A stretch of DNA of 64,000 nucleotides. It comes from Lutjanus erythropterus. Its lineage: Eukaryota; Chordata; Actinopteri; Lutjaniformes; Lutjanidae. Made by a program: the position numbers and the translations under genes. A model generated the notes under the pieces. The model had not been told where the DNA came from. It saw only the letters and a list, made by a program, of their open reading frames with translations, and did no database searches. Location of the stretch: the NCBI GenBank assembly GCA_020091685.1, contig CM034605.1:24582470-24646469 (forward strand). The letters run 5' to 3'. Positions 1 through 13,400 of this stretch are shown here, one piece after another (the first letter of the stretch is position 1; the number at the start of each line of letters is the position of its first letter).

Positions 1-864
1 TTGCATCAGGTTGCATGTAAGCAGCAGCAACAAGATGGTGATAATAATAATATGGTCAATATCTTCACACTAAAAGTTCAATAGCTGGGAAAACACTGTT
101 CATCATTCCTGAAACTGCCTGGAACAGAAACCATCATAAACCCGTGTAATATTCTTCTGAGATGTAAGTATGTAAATGAACACAAAACAAATCTCTCTGT
201 TTGACAAAGTTTGTTACGCAAGAAAAAAAAACACGTCAGCTGGTTGTATTTTACCGCATGCTGAACTTTGCTCTGTTTGAAAAGGATTCAAACTGTTACA
301 GTCCACACAGGCAAATATACAGTATACAAATATCAGAAATTATATGTCTATATGCTCTACACTTTAGTTATCTTTTGGTGTCTTTCTGGCCGGAGGCACT
401 CCTGAAGGCATCTGCAGCTCTGACAAAGAGCCAAAGACAATAAAGAATTTGGTGGGGCGTTCTGACAACTGACAGGCAATGGAGGAAGAAAATGTCAATT
501 ACATGGTCAGGATCTTACACTTTGAAGCAACCAGGACGTCCGACCACAAATCATTTTAAGCACAGCTTTACACAACCACAAACCGATACTAAAACCATAA
601 AGTACAAATTATTCCAAGAGCTATTTGTCACTTATGGAATAACTGAACAGGCCAACGCTTAAACTGTATTATTATAACACTGTCTGGAACCAGCTGGACA
701 GATTTACAAGGGAAAAACTTATTCTATAGGCTTTCAAACTGAAATCTCTTAAGAACAGACTGCTATTTTCTCATTATGTCATTGTTTGTTTTTAATGACT
801 TAAGTACCCAAGACTACTTGGAAAGCAGTATTGTGGGGAATTAAAAGTTAACTGAAATTTAACT

Positions 865-1110
865 GAGAGCTTAAATAATCTGTCAATTAATTATTAGACA
901 ACTTAGAAAATTAATCAGCAAAAAATATGATAAACAATTAATTATTTAAGTCAATAATGAAGCAAAAAAGCCAGATGTTAACCAGCAATTTGGAGACACT
1001 CTCATGGACTTGAGACGGGCATTATTCACTGCTTTCAGACATTTTATAGATTAAAAAAAAATGAGAATCACGCATCATAAAAATAATCATTAGTTGCTGC
1101 CCTACTAATA
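865..1110. repeat. Interspersed repeat remnant (ATTAATC-rich family)
   Basis: This segment has the pattern of a dispersed fish repeat: alternating AATCAGC/ATTAATCA motifs, a 'cagacattttatagatta' core, and an end reading 'aatcattagttgctgcccta'. Related copies occur at about 16450-16810 and, more clearly, 36495-36760, where the same 'acattttatggaccaaacga' core and 'tcgttagttgca' end are seen. It is heavily degraded, and its class was not determined. Confidence 0.5.
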
Positions 1111-1188
1111 TTAAAGCTTTCTTTCACTGACTTATTGATTTAAGAATAATGAAATGTAACTTTGCCTTGGTCCAAGGGAGATGGGGAG

Positions 1189-1690
1189 AGGGCTGGGTAC
1201 CGAACTTTAATATTTTCATGGCACTGACCAAACTGCATCAGCGTCAAGTCAGCCATTAAGCTCACATCATGTTTTTACTAAGATTTAATAATGCTAGTGA
1301 CTTGCTGTCTAACATTAGATGTCACAGTATGCAGGAGAAACACTGCATTACACCCAGACACATTTATTTTTTACCACCAGGTCTGAGAACAACTCCTTCC
1401 TTTAAAGTGAGCAATTGCACCATGATGTGTAATGTAATTTTGTTGTTAAAAAGTAAAAAAAGTACAGTTTAGGAACCAGTATCAAAGCCAAGGTATCAGT
1501 ACCAGTATCTAAAATCTTTGAATGATACAATGCTCTAGTTGGGGAAACAGTTTGTGTCACAGTAACACAGATGAGCAGCATGCGTCACGTGTACAGCAGC
1601 ACTGTTGTCATGTCAGCTGTGTGGAGTTATTTTAAGCTCATGGAAGAAAAAGGCAAAACAGTCGAATGCAATTAATGCACTTAATGTAAT
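1189..1690 (+). mobile_element. hAT-type transposon remnant with BED-finger fragment
   Basis: The left end reads 'agggctgggtacc', resembling the hAT terminus seen intact at 61452-62078. Near 1618-1673 one frame reads W-S-Y-F-K-L-M-E-E-K-G-K-T-V-E-C-N then stop. This fits the start of a BED zinc finger (conserved aromatic pair, then a cysteine) as found at the N-terminus of ZBED/hAT transposases. No matching right terminus or target duplication was found, so this is a truncated non-autonomous fossil. Confidence 0.5.
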
Positions 1691-1973
1691 TTCCCTAAAT
1701 GTCATTTTTTATGTTTGACTGGCTTTGACCGAACACAAAAGGTGCTGTTCTGTGCAAAAAAGTTCAGTGCATGGGCATGACATGTTTTTAGATGGCTAGG
1801 TTGAGCAAAGTGCATCCATACAAATGTATTAATAACAGCTTAGTTGTTTAAGAGATGGAAGAAGAATTTATCGGACTGGTTTTGGCAAATACTCAAAGTT
1901 GTGGTATTAGATAAGAAATAGTATTGAGCCATTCCTTGTCCTTAAGGAAATTCACTGTTTTGGCGAACTCTAC

Positions 1974-2607
1974 CTTCAAGTATCTCTTCATAAAGTGCGT
2001 GGACCCCCTCAGGAATGATAACAGCAAGTGCAGTCCCACACAGCAGCCCTGCTCCCAGCACAGTGATCAGCTTCAGCCTCTCCTGAAGAAAGACAAACAG
2101 ATAAAATCTTTAATAGAAGTGTGTCTCTTTGTATGTAAACCCTGTAAACACAAGATTAAGAATCGATTATCTGTTAATTTTACAGATGCAATCAATACCT
2201 CTGATTAAATGGCACTGACAGAGATGAACTTCTACCTCTCTGCAGGGCACAAAACTAGCACCGGCCAAATGCTGGTGACATATACAAGTGGTTGGATTTG
2301 CTTTACTCACATGTCATAAAAACATCAAACAAAACAACAATGGTAATCTGGCTGGTAAAATTTGGACACTCAGTAAAGATTTGTCAGGTGGATAAAAAAG
2401 TTAATTCTGCACCCTGTCTCTATAAATCTTAAAGAGCGGTCAGTGCCAAAGTGAGCTTAAGTGTGCACGCTACCAATAGGCATTTTAAAGCTTTGCATGT
2501 CACAGACTTACCTCTGAAAAGTTAACTGCTAACGGTATTGTTCCAGCCACATAACATCCCACCAACATCGCAAGAGACAGCAGGCTGATCGAGCTGAAAT
2601 CGTCCAT
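1974..2607 (-). CDS. slc39a9: Zinc transporter ZIP9 (SLC39A9), N-terminal two exons, partial
   Basis: ZIP-family transporter that moves zinc into the cytosol; ZIP9 acts at the Golgi and plasma membrane. Coding exon 1 is 2512-2607 (ATG at 2605-2607, 32 codons, donor GTAAGT) and exon 2 is 1974-2082 (109 nt, donor GTAGAG). Together they encode about 68 residues, opening [20 protein letters not shown] and continuing through the [12 protein letters not shown] segment and the glycine-rich helix [13 protein letters not shown]. This matches the N-terminus of vertebrate ZIP9 almost residue for residue from memory and covers the first two membrane helices. The histidine-rich loop and the remaining helices are not in the window, so the other exons lie beyond the left edge. 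Identity is very likely; the far 3' part cannot be assessed. Confidence 0.9.
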
Positions 2608-3130
2608 GACTGCACTTTTCTCTTCGGCTAATCTACTGCTAAGCTAAACCATCAAAACCACCCTAGACCTGTACTTAAACACGGACTTTTATTCGTGCTC
2701 GTCGGGTTAAATTGCATACCCTGAACTGCAGTTGTTAAGTTAACAGTACCGGCTGATTTAATAAATGTCACGTCTCTCTTCTGGTACCAGTTCAGCTCGC
2801 AGCCAAACATCCACGTTAGCTTAACTAAACAGAGACGTTACATCCCCCGGCCTCGACAACGTTAGCACAGCTAAGCTAACTAGCATCGGTGACTGTCTGT
2901 CTCTCAGAATTCAGCGAAGAAGAATCCGGACATGTTCACGTTCACTCGCAAATATCCGACACCCCGCATCGTTTCCTTCAGACTCAGCTGTCAACAATAA
3001 TATTGCAACTTCCCGACTTGGTTAGCGGCTAACAGACAGGCTAACAGAACATCCTCTTGTTTGGTGTCGACGTGAAGTGTTTCCGGGTCAAAGTTCAACT
3101 TCCCAACCTGTCGAGACGAACCTGCCACGT
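2608..3130 (-). promoter_or_regulatory. slc39a9: slc39a9 5' UTR and probable promoter region
   Basis: This stretch lies directly upstream of the slc39a9 start codon and is richer in GC and CpG than the flanking DNA, with CpGs near 2930-2970 and 3060-3150. No TATA box is evident. The transcription start is inferred only from position and base composition. Nothing in the next 900 bases looks like a divergent gene. Confidence 0.4.
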
Positions 3131-4080
3131 ATCTACGAGACCCGCTGGAGGAGCAGAGGGAGGGAAGTAATGAGGAAGTAATGACACAGTTTTTAGCACA
3201 AAAAGTACTAAACAGAGAAAAATAGTCCGACCTGCCCCTCTCGAGATAGTTTAACTTTTTTTTTTTTATTGGAAATTTTACATCGTTAATTCATTCAGTG
3301 GTTCTATTATATTTTTTGTGATTTTCTGTCTTATCAGCCATATGCCTAAGAGTATGGAGTCAGAGGAGTGTTATTAAAAATAAATATGTTAAAGAATAAC
3401 AAATGTTAAAATATAGACAAATAAAATAAAAAAATGTTTTATTTTCATATTTATTTGTTCAGTTGTTTTTATTTATTTATATATATATTTTTAGGAATAT
3501 TTATTTATTGCATATAAATTACTATTTTGTCCATATATTTAAAAATAAATAAATAACCTGACCACTACTTGATTTTTGGGGACAATATATAAATGAAATA
3601 AAATAAAAAACTATATCATGGCACTGAAACAATAAACCTTCACTGGTATTTTTAATAATTAGAAATAAATAAAGTATGTAAGGCTTATTTAGTCTCATAC
3701 ACAAATCATACAAATCACCACTTATGAATGTGATACTTGGCAAGAATATAAATAATAGGTATAATAAAAAACTTTTCATTTCCACAAACGATCTGCAACT
3801 CAAATGAAGACTGTAGTGTAGAAGTTAAGTAATTAATGGAATACCATTTTTAATAACTTTGGCACAGAATGTCCATGTTTGAATTAGTTACCTGTGGGGG
3901 AGGATGTGTTTGTAAGTAAGACACCATGGTAATCGCATCTGTCTACGGAGGTCTGATAATTTGGGGGAGTTTTGTGATATTGTAAGTACAAAGCAGCTGT
4001 AAACGTATTAGTTTCACAAGCATAACTCTGTTAAAAACAATCCAAATAAAAACAGACAACCAAAAGTCAAACATCGTTTT
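3131..4080. other. Intergenic spacer between slc39a9 and rbm25
   Basis: AT-rich DNA with an A/T-run stretch at about 3250-3600. I see no coding exon or RNA gene. The 93-codon minus-strand open frame at 3522-3803 is low-complexity and hydrophobic by composition, and no family is recognised. Confidence 0.6.
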
Positions 4081-4094
4081 CTAAAAAAAGCATA

Positions 4095-4100
4095 TTTATT
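4095..4100 (-). terminator. rbm25: rbm25 polyadenylation signal
   Basis: A canonical AATAAA on the minus strand lies about 360 nt past the rbm25 stop codon and is followed by a T-rich tract. It implies a 3' UTR of roughly 380 nt ending near 4075-4085. The UTR includes a short CA-rich microsatellite at about 4306-4330. Confidence 0.7.
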
Positions 4101-4458
4101 AGTTCACACAATGGAGCAGTGCCTCGACATGACGACAGTAAATCAAAGCAGAATGTGTCCAACATATTGGAGAACAGATGGGTGAAATGCAACTGTCTTT
4201 TGCCTCAACAGCTTCAACAAAGGAAAAAAAAATACAACCAAAGTTTTATCATGCAGTATGTTTGTGCAAACCCTTTCTGTTCACAGCTCAGACTTTCCCT
4301 TCCAAACACACACACACACTCACACACACGCATACAAGGCAGCAGCTCCTTGCTGATGGAATGGAGGGTGTATGGACACATGTTTACAGTCTGCTGGACC
4401 ACAAAACTGCGGGCGGCAGAACTGTGAGCGAAGGAAGTCAGACAGAGAGACGTGGTCT

Positions 4459-7400
4459 TTATTTCACCAGTCCGATCTTCTTTGCCTCTGTTTCATATAT
4501 CAACAGCCTCCACATTTTTACTATGAAGACCTCTGCTTCTTCATCCAGAACCTGAACACAAACGGGTTGGTTAGAAAAACTGTATATTAAAACAAATTAA
4601 TAAATATATGAAATGAGCCCAATGCTACTTTTAACTAAAACAAATATAATGTTTGCCATATTTGCCATTGTCATGTTAGCACACTACTACTTGTTAATTA
4701 GCACTAAATATAAAGTACAGTTGTGATTGATGGAAATGTCTTTAGTTTTGCAGGTATTTGGTCAAAAGTGCAAGTATTCTACAAACTGAAATTTTGACCT
4801 GATGATGGTGTGAGAGAGCAAGTTAAGACATCACCAGAGGGAAAACAATTTAACCTGAGGAGGACATGAAAAAACCCCAGATGTGGTGTGGTGCTAGATG
4901 ACAAGTCAGGGGAACTACAAGAAATATGCTCTACAGTGTGAAGTCTCACCCATAGTAATATTACTCCTAAAATACAGCATTGACAAGAAATCTTTAAGAG
5001 TATCAGGCCAAGGTTGAGTCTGTATTCATGTATGCACTTTTGCAAAATGATCAGTCCAGCATGCCTTACTTTTACTATTGTTTTAGGTCTGGACACCCTG
5101 CTAAGGGTAGCTTGTGTGATGAACTCTATTTATTAGTATATATTTAGTCTATTTGTGGTTTCTTATTTGGGGTTATTATATGTGTGCTTTCAGTATAAAA
5201 TCAACCACATACCCCAAACAAGGAGAAGTATGAATTAAATTAAATTAAATTAAATTAAATTAAATTAAACCTCAACAATAAAAGATCAACTCAAATAGAC
5301 TGGCTTTGTGATCCAATACTAATTTCAACTTACCATTGCAACATCATCAAGAATACCCTGAGGGGTGCTGTGTGCCATCACCTGGGGAGAAAAGAAAAAA
5401 ACATTCAGTTAAAACGAGCAGTAGAGCAGCACAACACATCCCAAGACACAAGTGGTAAATAAATAAATATGACTGTTTCTGATAAATACTTTTAGAATCT
5501 ATCATATTTTCAATGGGAACCGGCATTGTAAATTAAAGGTTAACCTGGGAACCTGAAAAGATATTATCACAAACCTTTGAACAGACAAAATCAACCAATG
5601 TGGGTTCCTCCTCGCCAATGTATTCAATAATCTTCTTATTGATCCATGGTCTAATGCGTCGATCCATCAGAGTCTACAGAGAGAACAATCAGAAAATGTA
5701 AATGTAGCTGAGGATCTCAACAATTCTGCAAAAGCACAGAATATTATAAAAGTTAATAAAATTGTTGCAGATCTAACAGCCAGAGGCTCTTTACCGAGTC
5801 AACCATGGCCCAGTCCAGAGGGTAGGAGAAGAGCTCTGGCCTGGCTGTGGGGATTTTCTCTATAAGGCTCTTTATGTGCTTGCGTTTCTCCTCTGTGTTG
5901 ATGCTGCCTTTAGCCCCTGACATTTCTGCCCCATCCAGTCCCAGACTCTTGTCATCGTCACCGTAGTCCAGTGGAACCAGTTTCCTTTTGCGAGGCTGCT
6001 CATCGGCCTCTTCGTCATCAAACTTGTTGAAAACACTTTCCACAGTTGCCAGCTTCTTTCTCTTTCCAGCGGTGAGCTGGCTGGGACTGTTGGTAGCACC
6101 TGAAGAGCAGAAACACCGGTTTATTTTTCTGACAGAAAGCGGTGATGCTGACGTCACAGCATTCTCTGTGTCTGTAGTTTGCCACCGTACTCACCCAATT
6201 TGAGACTGAGACCGATTTTGGGCCGGTGCTCCTCTGGGGGCTGGACCTCAGGGGTGTTCTCGCCTGGAATGATTATGCCGCAGGGAGATTCGTTGCCGGG
6301 TGTGTTTGGAGTCGCATTCCCACTAGCAGAGGACACCGAGGGAGCAGTAGTGATTGGTCGCATAATGGGTTTAAGTTGTGGCTTGGCCTCTTGTGAGTCC
6401 TCGCCATCATGGTAGTCGTCCTCCTCTGCATCCACGTCATCATCGTCCGAATGCTGCGGGGGGCCTCGAGGCATCGGCTCGGCGGGCCTTCCTGACCCCC
6501 TCTTCTCCCGATCCCGATCCTTGTGAGACTTCTCCTGGTTCACATCTTCCTCGGGTTCAAGTTTTAGAGGAGGCTGTCGTCTACGCTCCGCCTCCTCCTC
6601 CATCTACACAAACAGACAAGACTCATGAAAAATGCCTCATATTCTGGTGCACTTCTCATTTACATCATTTATATGTTAGGAACCAATATTTGGTGTCTGG
6701 GGGCATTTTACCAACAGATACACGAACACCTTCCACAAAAAAGCGTGCTACATGTGCCTAAATTCATACAAAACAAAAAATAAACATAAACACACCACAA
6801 GAGAGCTAAAAGACCAAAACAGCTCAAGGTTACTTGGAGAAAACAGGTTATGAGAGTGACTGCAGAACTTGTACATGTTTACAGTGACCAGGTTACTACA
6901 GTACATGTAAACATGCAGCATACCAGTAATCAAGAATGCACCGTTGTGCCCAACCAAATTTTTTAGCCATGATGATTAGAAACATTATCTGTGACAAAGC
7001 AATGACCAGGACACATCAGGTTTCTCCCGGTTTTATCCATCTCTGATTATACAAACTAGGTTTCATCTACATGACAGTTAAGTAATCAGCTTACTGGAGA
7101 GAAAGGAGGGTAACTGGGTTACTAAAGTGCACCTAAACGCTAGACTCACCACAGCAGTGGGTGTTACCAGATTTTAACTGTGTTCGGGCATACACCAACT
7201 ACATTACTTCCCACCACCTCCATGCATGTTATCAATATTTAGTCAGGTGACAGGTGTAGTACCTGTCACCTGACTAAGTAATAACGGCTTGCTACATCAG
7301 TGTCTTCTTTTAAATCACTTCTGAATGCTGATTTTAATCAAAAAGCTTTCTTCTGATTTTTCTTTTCATTTTCAACTATTAAATATCACTTCACTTTATT

Positions 7401-10400
7401 CTTAACATTGTTTTTAGGTCTTGCACTGCTTTCAGTTATTGTTCTAAAATGTCCTGGGTAATCAGTGACAATGGTGGTTGTCACGAGATTGTTATACTAT
7501 GGGAAAATTTCCTTGCTGTGGCTTTCCTCGTGAACACAATGACTGACTCACCCTCTGCAGCTCAGCATCAGGGTCGGGGTGACCTTCAGCCAGAAGCCTC
7601 TGTCTGATCTCCTCCAGCTCCTCCTTCTCCCTCTTCCGGTCTCGCTCGTCCAATTCTGTCTCCTTTTCTCGGTCACGAAGTCGCTTCTGCAAAGCGCTGC
7701 CCCTGGAGATGAGAGTGAGAAGTCAAGCCATGGCGAATGCAAAGCAGAAATGTGTGCCTCACACTTGTAAATGTGCAGTAAGATAATAACCTGTAGTATT
7801 TTGGGTCATCTCTGTCGTCGTCATAATCTTCAAGGAACTCTTTCAGTCTTTTGGCTTCTTTCATCTGAATTGAAGCACAGTAACATAAATGAAGAAAGCA
7901 AAAATGCGGTCAAAATATCTATGATGTGGTGTGCACTCATGTATACCATTTCACGACGCCTCTCGTCCTCCCTCTCTGTTTCTTTGCTGTAGTCACGAGA
8001 TTTCTTCCTCTCTCGGATCTCCCAGTTTTTCAGCCGCTTTAAGAAGACACGAAAAAAAAACCTCAAACATCACTGAGACAGACATTAACAAATGACAGCT
8101 AAATTAATTTCTTTGTTTGCTATTAAAACCTATGTCTAATAAATCAAAATGACCCAAGAGATAATATACACACTTCTTGGTAAGCCGCCTCCTTGTCTCT
8201 AAGCCTCCTCTCCAGTCTCCTCCGTTCGTACACATCTTCCTCATCTTCATCACGGTCTCGTTTTTTTTCCTCTCTAGTCCTCTCTCTGCAGAAGACCACA
8301 GGTTGCAGGTGTTAGCCTAAGTGACTTATCTTTAAGTTGAAATAAGAAGAAAAAATGTAAAGAGTGTAACCAGACACTTATTTCACATGTAGCCAGCCAA
8401 AAACAGAGCTGCATTTTACCACGGTGGTTTCATTACATTGAATGTACATGAGCCAGCACACTTGTCTTCTGATACACTGAATTAAGCGTACGTGCTGCTG
8501 GTGCACTCACTTAATAGCTGTTCTGGAGCGTATCAGAGAAAAGTCCAGGACAGCTACTAAACAGACCTTGAGGTGAGATTGTTTGTCAAGTATCTTCATG
8601 AACATTATCATACATTTATCACATGTTTTGTTAAGAAGTCAGGGGTAACTCCATGTCTAGACTGCAAACGTCATGCCACACTGAAGTGTCTTTACCAGTT
8701 ACATCTTGTCCACGCATTTCAAAACATCAGCAGCAAACGAGCAGCCAAGTTTTCACTGCAATGACCAGTTTTCCTTTGAGAAATGTGAATATTCCTGATC
8801 TTTCTGATCCCTCCATTAATGCTTCATCAGCTTCATAAAGGTAGGATTCATTTGTAGGGCTGCTGTGGATGTAGCTAGATGCACCTAATAAACTGCCAAC
8901 TCAAATGCTGAAAAAAATCCTACAATAGTCACTGATTTCTTGGCCCTGTTCCATAACCTTGATAGATAAATAGATGAAAACATACATTAATATGTAATCA
9001 ACAAGCTCCTCTTGGACCACTATATAGAAACACACATAATACTTTGAAGTTTAATCAAAATAATTCCTGCATGAAGCTCTTACAACATTTGAGCATTTGT
9101 TTTATTATGACTTATAATTATAGCCCCACTATTAGACTCATCAGTATAGTGGTTTTACACTCACCAGACCACACTGAAATAATGAGTCCTGTGCTTTAGC
9201 TTTTAAAAAAGGAGCATGAAGTATGACATCACTGTCCTCCCACTGACCTCGATCTGCTGCGATCTTCACTGACGTCTCGACTCCTCTCTCTCTCACGCTC
9301 CCTTTCTCGCTCCTTCGTCCTCTCTCGCTCGCGGTCTCTCTCCCGTTCACGGTCGCGGTCTCTTTCCCGCTCCTTGTCCCTCTCTCTCTCCCTTTCCTTC
9401 TCTTTCTCGCGGTCGCGGCGCTCCCTCTCGCGCTCCCGCTCTTTGTCCCTCTCTCTCCTTTCCCTCTCGATCTCGAGTCGCTCCTTCTCCTTCTTTCCTT
9501 TTTCCTCTTCCAGTTTCTGCAGGAGCCCAACAGGAAGAAAAGGAAGGGAAATGTGTTACTAGATTCTCAATACCAAGAAGATCATATTAAAATACATATA
9601 TAGACAGGTTATCAGCAGTGAAAATGATTTTGACTCCCTGGACCAGACATGCTCACATACTGCCATGACTCATTGCCTTGGAGAGGCTGGCTGCTGCAAG
9701 TGAGGAAGTCCTCTTATTCTTGATGTTTCCTCCTGGAAGAGTGGTCCGCTGCTTGAGCAGGTTTAATGCAGATACTGCTCAACTCAGGACACACTTACTT
9801 AAAACCATAAATTTCAGGTCAATCTCAAAAAACACCCCAAAATTTAAGATGATCTACGCTTACAACAGGAGTGGAAGTTAAAACCATCTACTAGGAAAAC
9901 TTTTCTGGAGTTTTATCGGCACATTTTTTTTATCTCTAAATATTTACATTATTGTATTTTGTTACATCAAAGTGTTGTGCATGATTCATTTCCTGTCTTG
10001 GCTCCTGTGCTCAGCCCTCCACTTATTGCATACGCTAGTATTGAATGATTTTTCTCACATATGTAACAGGTCAACTCGTCCTCTGCTGTTACAATGTGCT
10101 CTATGGTGATCTGAGATTATGCTCTGATGTAATAAGAGGCCATTCCGATAAAAACTCAGCTGTAGGCAAATACGTATCGGTCAAACCAATGTCCACTCAG
10201 GCAAATGATGAGAAGTAATAGATTTGACCTGATGTAAGAGATATTGTAGGTTAAAATGCATGTTTGACATGACAGAGTTTAGTTTAACTATCACACTTAT
10301 GGTAACATCACTTAAGATAAAAGTGCCAAATGAGCTTTGAACCATCAGTTCAACAAGTTCACTAAGTTCTAACTATACACTTAAGATCACCACTATATAA

Positions 10401-13400
10401 CACCCTGGTTTGGTCTTACTTATGGGTGCCAAGTGGATTAAAACAAGCCTAAGCTTTAAGTGGCAAATGGCCCAACTAAGTGAATTACATAATCAGCTCC
10501 CATGTGTTTCCCACATGGTCATCTGAGATGCAGGGGAGCCGTGCCAGACTGCAATTCAAGTGCAGCAGTGTGGGAGTTCTATACAATGACAGACCTGGGA
10601 ACTGGGAGTTCATTGTACTGTAGACATGTTTGGATGTTTTTGATTTTAGATTTCTATTGTATTCCTCTGTAGTAATCTTATATAATTGCAAAACAACTGG
10701 ACACAGATTCTAATAATTCTACAGCATAAAATATTTGAAAGTCATGGAATGGGAGGGATCATACTACCAACTATGCTGACATAATGTTCTTTTGTTTGTT
10801 TGTTTTTTGATGAGATATAGCAAAGAATGGGGAACTAAACATGCTTGTGCACCAGAGGTTCTGTGCAGCACCAGATATCTCTTGCAAAACGCATTCCCTC
10901 TGGGCAACTCTGTGATCAGCAAATTTCCAATACTGAGTATTAACATATATATATATATATATATAAGTCAGCTTATCTGGAATGAATGTGACGTACTGCT
11001 GCCACGCCAGAAAAATGGATGAATAACACATTAAAAGTTTGTTATAACAAGATATTTTCACGTTACCGAGTTTCATGCTATAACATGACATTATTAAAAA
11101 AAGTTATGTTATAAAATGAAACATTTCATGTTCTAATAAGATAAATAGTATATTATTATAACAAGAAAAGTTTCTTGTAGTAACAGAATAAATTTGTATG
11201 TCATAGTAACTTGAAAATTTCCAGTTAAAGCATGAAAATATGTTGTTATAGCATGAAGAATATCTTGTTAAAACATTACATTTTGCACATTATAATGTGA
11301 TACTGATCGATTCTCCTTTTCTTGCTGCGGCAGCAATATGCTTCTGTACAAATGTACTCTAAACACCTAAATAAGTAAATACTGTCCATCTGTCTGCTTT
11401 CTAACTTGACATAAACACCATGGCATTTTCTACAGACCATTTTGAATCCCTTGGTATGCAACTTACAGGTGATGAACTACGGTTTCAGCGCGTCTCTGCC
11501 CCTACACATCCTACAGGCTACGTGTGGGAGGAAAAGCAGGTCAAGTGTAAAGTCAAAATAATCAGGGAAAACGTCCAAACGAAACCTGTGAAGCAGTTTA
11601 TCTAATTATAGTTCACTGACATAAAAAAAACATCAACAACAACTTGTTTTGTAAATTCATGTCTGAAACAAGTCAGAAATTGTATTCCATTTGAACCACA
11701 AGGAAATTAGTGAAGCAGTCTTACCTGTAGGTTGTCTTCTGGTGTCTCTCTGGCCTCACCAACCCAATAAACATATTTTTAAAAAAAAAACCTCAACTGT
11801 GTCAGGCCCACAGTTCAAACAGTCTTCTAACTGATTTTACAAATAAACAGCTAACAGCTTTTACTGTTAAGTGCTGTGCATCTCGACAAGTTTATAATAT
11901 ATTCAAAAACCCTGTTAGAAATGCGGGCCTGGCAGCTGATTAGTGACAAACTAAATAAAAAGGAAGAAAGGACAGAAATGGGTCTTAACTACTTGTTCTA
12001 CATGAGCTAGAATTGTAATGTATCTAGACTTGATTCAGATTTGTAGACCCTGGTCAGCATTTTCTCATCAAATCCAGAAGCAGGGCTTGAAACATCTTGG
12101 CAATTCACAGTACCTCACAGGTTGTCAGATAACCATCTTATTCTCTGTTCTCTAATACTGTCCATCCTAGAACTTACCTCATGTTCTAAAATTCCATTTA
12201 CAGAAAGCCGCTGATTTTTTTGGCCAGTTTGAAACCAAATCACCATTTCAAACACTGTCTCCAAAGTGGACAAGGCGAAATTACAAGTAAATGAACTGAA
12301 GCTGTCATCCTCCAAACTCATATTTTATACTGCATGTCTGTTGGTAAGTTTATAGTTCCAAGTTCCTCTTTGTTGGTTCTGTTTTTCTCTTTGACCTGTG
12401 ATAAATAGCCTGATTTTTGCAAATGCACCAAGAGGAGTAAACATGATGTCATCCAGACAGACAGGCGCCGTTCTGATTCCACAGTTTTCGTGATCCTGCA
12501 TCATCAGGACCAATCTGAGAAAATCAAATTCTGGTGACTGACAGCAGGCCATGCAGTTAAATGCTTCTACTGTCTATTTATGTCCTCAGGTGTCATAAAG
12601 ACGCTGCAAATAAACAGCAAGTTATAAATGATGAAAAACAGGTAGGGACAAGACTGAAAAAACAGCACCTTGTACAGCAAAATTCAGGCAGGTTTTATTG
12701 TAGGATCACTATGTAACCTGGTTTTAATGGCCTTAAAACTGTCTGACTGATGAAGAAAAAGCCCTGCATTCACTTGCTAATATGAACCAACTCTGTAGCA
12801 GTGTTTGAAATAGTGATTAAGTTACAACTTCAGTTCCATGAGGTCTTTACATCATTTTGTCCCTGCAGCTTTATCCTTCTCACTCAAACACAAATTAAAC
12901 TAAACACTAAAATAAAGTACACTCATATATTTCATTTATTTCTGTGTTCTGACATGTTTAACCAAAGGGGTGGGGTGGAGTCAATAAGACACAAAAGAAA
13001 AGGAAGAAAATGTAAATAAAGTGTTAAATTAAGAGAAAAACAAAAACAAAACAAAACAAATGGACTTACCTTGTATGTCTTCAGAACACAGAGTGCTGTG
13101 GAGGGGCGCTCCCTGCTTTAGTAAAACTATAGGCTGCAGTTCAAACTACTGCAGTGGTTAGGCTCATTCAGTCTGTGTGTGTTCTTCAAACACATCATTT
13201 ATTATCTGAGGGCCTGCAGAGGTTCACTGAGCTGCCTGGCTTTCTAAAAACCTGAAATACAACACGGTAAACTTAGACGTCACTTGCAATTTGTACATCA
13301 CAGCTCCAGCACCAGTACCAGTGGCACTTTGTTCCCCCGAATCTGCATATAAATAAATTCAACTGAAGTGAACGGAGAGCCAGTTGCCCCTCTGCAAACC

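Larger units (their letters stand above)
1..1973 (-). other. slc39a9 intron 2 (left part of window), no exon seen
   Basis: AT-rich DNA downstream of exon 2 of slc39a9. I saw no further ZIP9 exon; the expected His-rich loop would be obvious. It holds a short interspersed-repeat remnant (about 865-1110) and a hAT-derived remnant (about 1189-1690). The small open frames here have no recognisable content. Confidence 0.6.

Noticed and set aside
9248-9516. GA/CT-rich tract as a simple-sequence repeat
   Set aside because: It translates in the correct phase as the Arg/Glu/Asp region of RBM25 with proper splice sites at both ends, so it is coding.
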